The position numbers and the translations under genes were made by a program. A stretch of 64,000 nt of DNA, taken from Prostheceraeus crozeri. Lineage: Eukaryota; Platyhelminthes; Polycladida; Euryleptidae. A model generated the notes under the pieces. It was not told the origin of the DNA, did no database searches, and worked only from the letters and a program-made list of their open reading frames with translations. The stretch is taken from assembly GCA_907163375.1 (NCBI GenBank), contig CAJQUW010008748.1, positions 310,001-374,000 on the forward strand. The letters run 5' to 3'. Positions 61,075 through 64,000 of the stretch are shown here, piece by piece (the stretch's first letter is position 1; every line of letters begins with the position of its first letter).

Positions 61075-61190
61075 CTCAACAGATGTAGCCACCTGGAGAT
61101 GTAATTCGGCCTGCTGGGCCTCATCAGTCGTGGGTAGGTTTGAACCAGTGACTTTGGAGTTAGATGACGTGTAAGCATAGCCTATAACCA
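61075..61190 (-). mobile_element. tRNA-headed SINE with hammerhead-like core, copy 2
   Basis: On the minus strand: CTATGCTTACACGTCATCTA, AGTCACTGGTTCAAACC (B box), then CTGATGA (61121-61127), a GGCC stem with loop CAGCA (61108-61120) and GAA (61105-61107). CTGATGA-stem-GAA is the hammerhead ribozyme core order. Stem III and a cleavable UH site cannot be identified, so self-cleavage is unproven. Confidence 0.6.
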
Positions 61191-61256
61191 TCTGTATTAG
61201 CCAGAAAGGATAATTAGAAAACAGAACTTGATGACATATAACATGTTTTGGCCTTT

Positions 61257-61803
61257 AAGGCCGTATTACACCACCAACGTGTACGTGTTATGTGCTATGT
61301 GTTGCGTGTTACGCTTCGAGCACCGTATGAAATGCAAACACGTATCACCATCAAACACAAGCCGTATCACATCACCTACGTGTTAAATGTAGTAGTAATT
61401 GTTGCGGTTTGAACGTCGTGTGAAACGCAAGCATGTGCATTGTACATGTAGGCTATCCATGTAAGAAGTTATTTCACTGCAACGTCATAACAAAGATGTC
61501 TATGAATAGTATGATAAAGAATTCTCTATCATAGTATTCATAGATCTTCCTGGTCAAAACTGTCACATGCAATTAGATTGTCTCTAGTTGAACATTTTTC
61601 AACTTCTGCGTTTTGACAGCTACAGTCACATTTCATAATAGTTTATGACATTTCATTCCTGTCATCGTGTTACATGTTCATGTACGTGTTTAACTGTTAC
61701 CTTCTGCGCTTCAAATTTCACCATATATATGAATAGTTTATTAACCTATATAGGTCACTTTGAACACGCGACACGTAACACGTAGGTTATGTGATACGGC
61801 CTT
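61257..61803. mobile_element. GGCCGTATTACAC MITE
   Basis: TIRs AAGGCCGTAT(T/C)ACA(C/T) continue into AACC(T/A)ACGTGT. Subterminal ACGTGT/ACACGT words recur many times. The target duplication is unclear, so the superfamily is open. No coding capacity. Confidence 0.7.
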
Positions 61804-61911
61804 TATTGTGACGAAAAATGAGTCTTCATATAAATTAAGTTTAATTAAGAAAACGTCAGCAACAGTTTCAGAAAATTTCTGTTTAGTAATATGCTCATTT
61901 AATCAGAAAAA

Positions 61912-62122
61912 ATCTCTGAAAATCTTGTTTTTGCCGAAAACTTCAATCTGGTTCCTATTAGATTAACTTGTTCTTTCTTTGATCCTGTCTGACAAGAAGA
62001 GAACGTGGGTAGAGTTCGGCAGACCAGTGGATTCGTAGTTACAATGTGTACATTATTCTGTGGAGGTATCATCTTCGGTCTCGTTCCCTGCAGATGCTCG
62101 TCTCGTGGTCTGATTACGTGGC
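61912..62122 (-). repeat. single arm of the GCCAGAACGAG foldback family
   Basis: Reverse complement of the 24230 and 57091 arms, more diverged (shared CTGCAGGGAACGAG, ATGTACA and GATCAAAGAAAGA-like blocks). Confidence 0.65.
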
Positions 62123-62286
62123 ATATTGTCTGACGCTGGCGCACATCTTTGCCTGGCAATTTGATCTAACTTTTATTTCCTTGGTGTGCTCATTTGATTA
62201 TTTGAATGATGCATTTCATTTAGAGGCTAGCAACAGATTCCATTAAAATTTCACAAAATCATATGATTCATTACTGGTTGTTTAAA

Positions 62287-63000
62287 TTGACAACAAAGGT
62301 CTGTCGTAATTCATTGAATATCGAAAGAGAATGACAGCTATTAAGTCAATACAAGACACCAACACCCTTGATTCCCCGACCGCACTCGCCTGACCTAGGA
62401 ATCGAACCGAAGTCCGCGGTGGAGACGAGCTCGCACCTTCTTCAAAGTCATCTCTAATGATATCGACAGCATATTTGTCTATCATTATTATTGACAGAAC
62501 GCAGCGTTCATATTGTAGCGAGAAGCATATCAGCATGTCATACATACTACGTCACAGTGTAGAGTGTTGACAAAGGTCTATCGTAATCATTGACAGCTAT
62601 TAAGTCAATACAAGACACCAACACCCTTGATTCCCCGACCGCACTCGCCTGACCTAGGAATCGAACCGAAGTCCGCGGTGGAGACGAGCTCGCACCTTCT
62701 TCACTAGGCCACGCTGACGGTTCAAAAGGAATGCGAGTGAAGGCAGAAGTCATCTCTAAGTGATATCGACAGCATATTGTCCTATTATTATTGACAGAAC
62801 GCTAACAGCGTTCATATTGTAGCGAGACAGCATATCAGCATGTCATACGACTACGTCACAGTGTAGATTGACAACAAAGGTCTGTCGTAATTCATTGAAT
62901 ATCGAAAGAGAATGACAGCTATTAAATCAATACAAGACACCAACACCCTTGATTCCCCGACCGCACTCGCCTGACCTAGGAATCGAACCGAAGTCCGCGG
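62287..63000 (-). mobile_element. tandem tRNA-derived SINE (about 2.5 units) with 12-bp target duplication
   Basis: TGGTTGTTTAAA lies at 62275-62286 and 63001-63012, so the array entered as one insertion. On the minus strand each unit has an A box (GTGGCCTAGTGAAG) and a perfect B box (GGTTCGATTCC), then a body ending CTTTGTTGTCAA. Unit starts near 62293, 62574 and 62875 give a period of about 300 bp. Unit 1 lacks about 45 bp over the A box, unit 2 lacks about 22 bp of the body, and unit 3 is cut inside the tRNA-like region. Identity between units is high. A GAACGCT-AAC-AGCGTTC hairpin lies in the linker. Confidence 0.85.
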
Positions 63001-63012
63001 TGGTTGTTTAAA

Positions 63013-64000
63013 GGAACTTTGCATGGATTGTTGAATCATTTTAAGCATATAAGAAACATTTGAAGATTAGGGATGTCAAGTTACTATTCAAAGGATTTTG
63101 TTGATATTCTGACTAGCAGAAGTTAACCTTTTCCTTAGATTTGATATTATCAGCAGCCAATATATACAAGTAGGCAATAAAAACTTTAAGCAGACAAAAT
63201 ATCAGACAGCGAAAGGGAAAATTCAATTTTCTCATCACGTAAATGTTTCTCTTATACCGTAGATATACCATCTTGCAAAAGCGATGAAATGTCATTTGAC
63301 ACGAGTATTGACATTCATCATCGATGGCATTTCTATTTTGACTCATCGGTGAATAAGCTTTTGATGAAAAGAATTAATGTTAGCAACAAGTGTGATAAAA
63401 ATGCATCTTACAAAAGTCGTAACTGATTGACTAACTACCACTTTTTGACTTTGAAAAATTACAATTGGTCCATGGCCTTGAAAACTTATCAGACCAAATG
63501 ATCAACCACTGGTCATCTCTACGAAATAACAGAAAATGCATTGGTGCTAAAATATATTGATTGTCTCTCTGAATGATGACATGTGATGAAATCGAGCAAA
63601 ACCATGTAGGACTACACTCGGTAAAGAAGAGATCATGGTTTATTTCAGTTTTTTGAATGAGTAAAATGCATTCGACTTGCTGTTATGCGACTACTTGCAC
63701 ATCACGATTCTCTCTTTTGAAATTGTGTAACATACCCTCAGAAACTCCTCTAATGAAAAATACTTGCAGCATTTTCAAGGTAAGATAAATTGTGGCTCAG
63801 TTATATAATGTACAATGTATAGTGCATGCACGTCGTACGCTGGCACCGTACCGCCTAAGAATCGTCATCTCAAACTCAGGCTACATCGGCAGGGACAATC
63901 AAAAATTTATAGAAATAACGGACGTATGTGCCAATGTGGGACAGTTATAGAAGTCCTATTGATTCGAAACATGTGCAAATTATTCAACGAAAGAAAACTT
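63013..64000. other. no gene or recognised element
   Basis: Nothing recognised up to the window edge. Confidence 0.5.

Noticed and set aside
62287-63000. Hammerhead ribozyme in the tandem SINE unit
   Set aside because: No CTGATGA core followed by a stem and GAAA on either strand of the unit.

Overview
This window looks like an animal (metazoan) nuclear genome, most likely an aquatic invertebrate. The sequence is AT-rich and carries no operon-like gene packing, no rRNA and no recognisable host exon. It is filled with animal-type mobile elements: Tc1, mariner, a Visitor-like DDxD element, piggyBac, hAT-type MITEs, a Mutator-like element, LINEs and tRNA-derived SINEs. I cannot name the species. 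I found no convincing host gene in 64 kb; every protein signal I recognise belongs to a transposable element, and all or nearly all are broken.

Layout, left part (1-27 kb). The window opens inside a Tc1 transposase (to 710). After a dispersed repeat and a SINE copy comes an 8.2-kb composite (2658-10884) bounded by modular inverted ends. Inside it lie a Tc1 copy (3053-4709) and a 4.2-kb long-TIR element (4865-9034). That element holds a hAT-type MITE and a decayed transposase whose surviving motifs resemble the RAG1/Transib/CACTA-Chapaev supergroup. Next come a Visitor-like element with about 170-bp TIRs (13919-15682), a non-autonomous piggyBac (15919-17360), a second MITE copy (21736-22593), a Mutator-like foldback with 268-bp perfect arms (24519-25685), a palindrome of two Tc1 3' ends (26157-26882) and a LINE remnant.

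Middle part (28-49 kb). A MITE copy (28590-34449) was split by a 5-kb piggyBac, which was itself hit by a hAT-type element; target duplications survive at every level. A second nest (35683-39255) is an inverted-repeat element carrying CRE and TATA motifs, into which a LINE inserted; a deleted Tc1 then cut the LINE's YADD catalytic box. A mariner element (41384-42721), a third Tc1 copy (45572-47153) and a fourth MITE copy follow.

Right part (49-64 kb). This holds a 7-bp minisatellite, a second hAT-type GGAGTC element, a fifth MITE copy, two members of a tRNA-headed SINE family with a hammerhead-like core, a foldback element, a LINE C-terminal fragment between inverted repeats, a GGCCGTATTACAC MITE and a tandem trimer of a tRNA-derived SINE with a 12-bp target duplication.

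The elements do not form one pathway. They record successive insertions, and several preserve the order of events because an uninterrupted sister copy is also present here.
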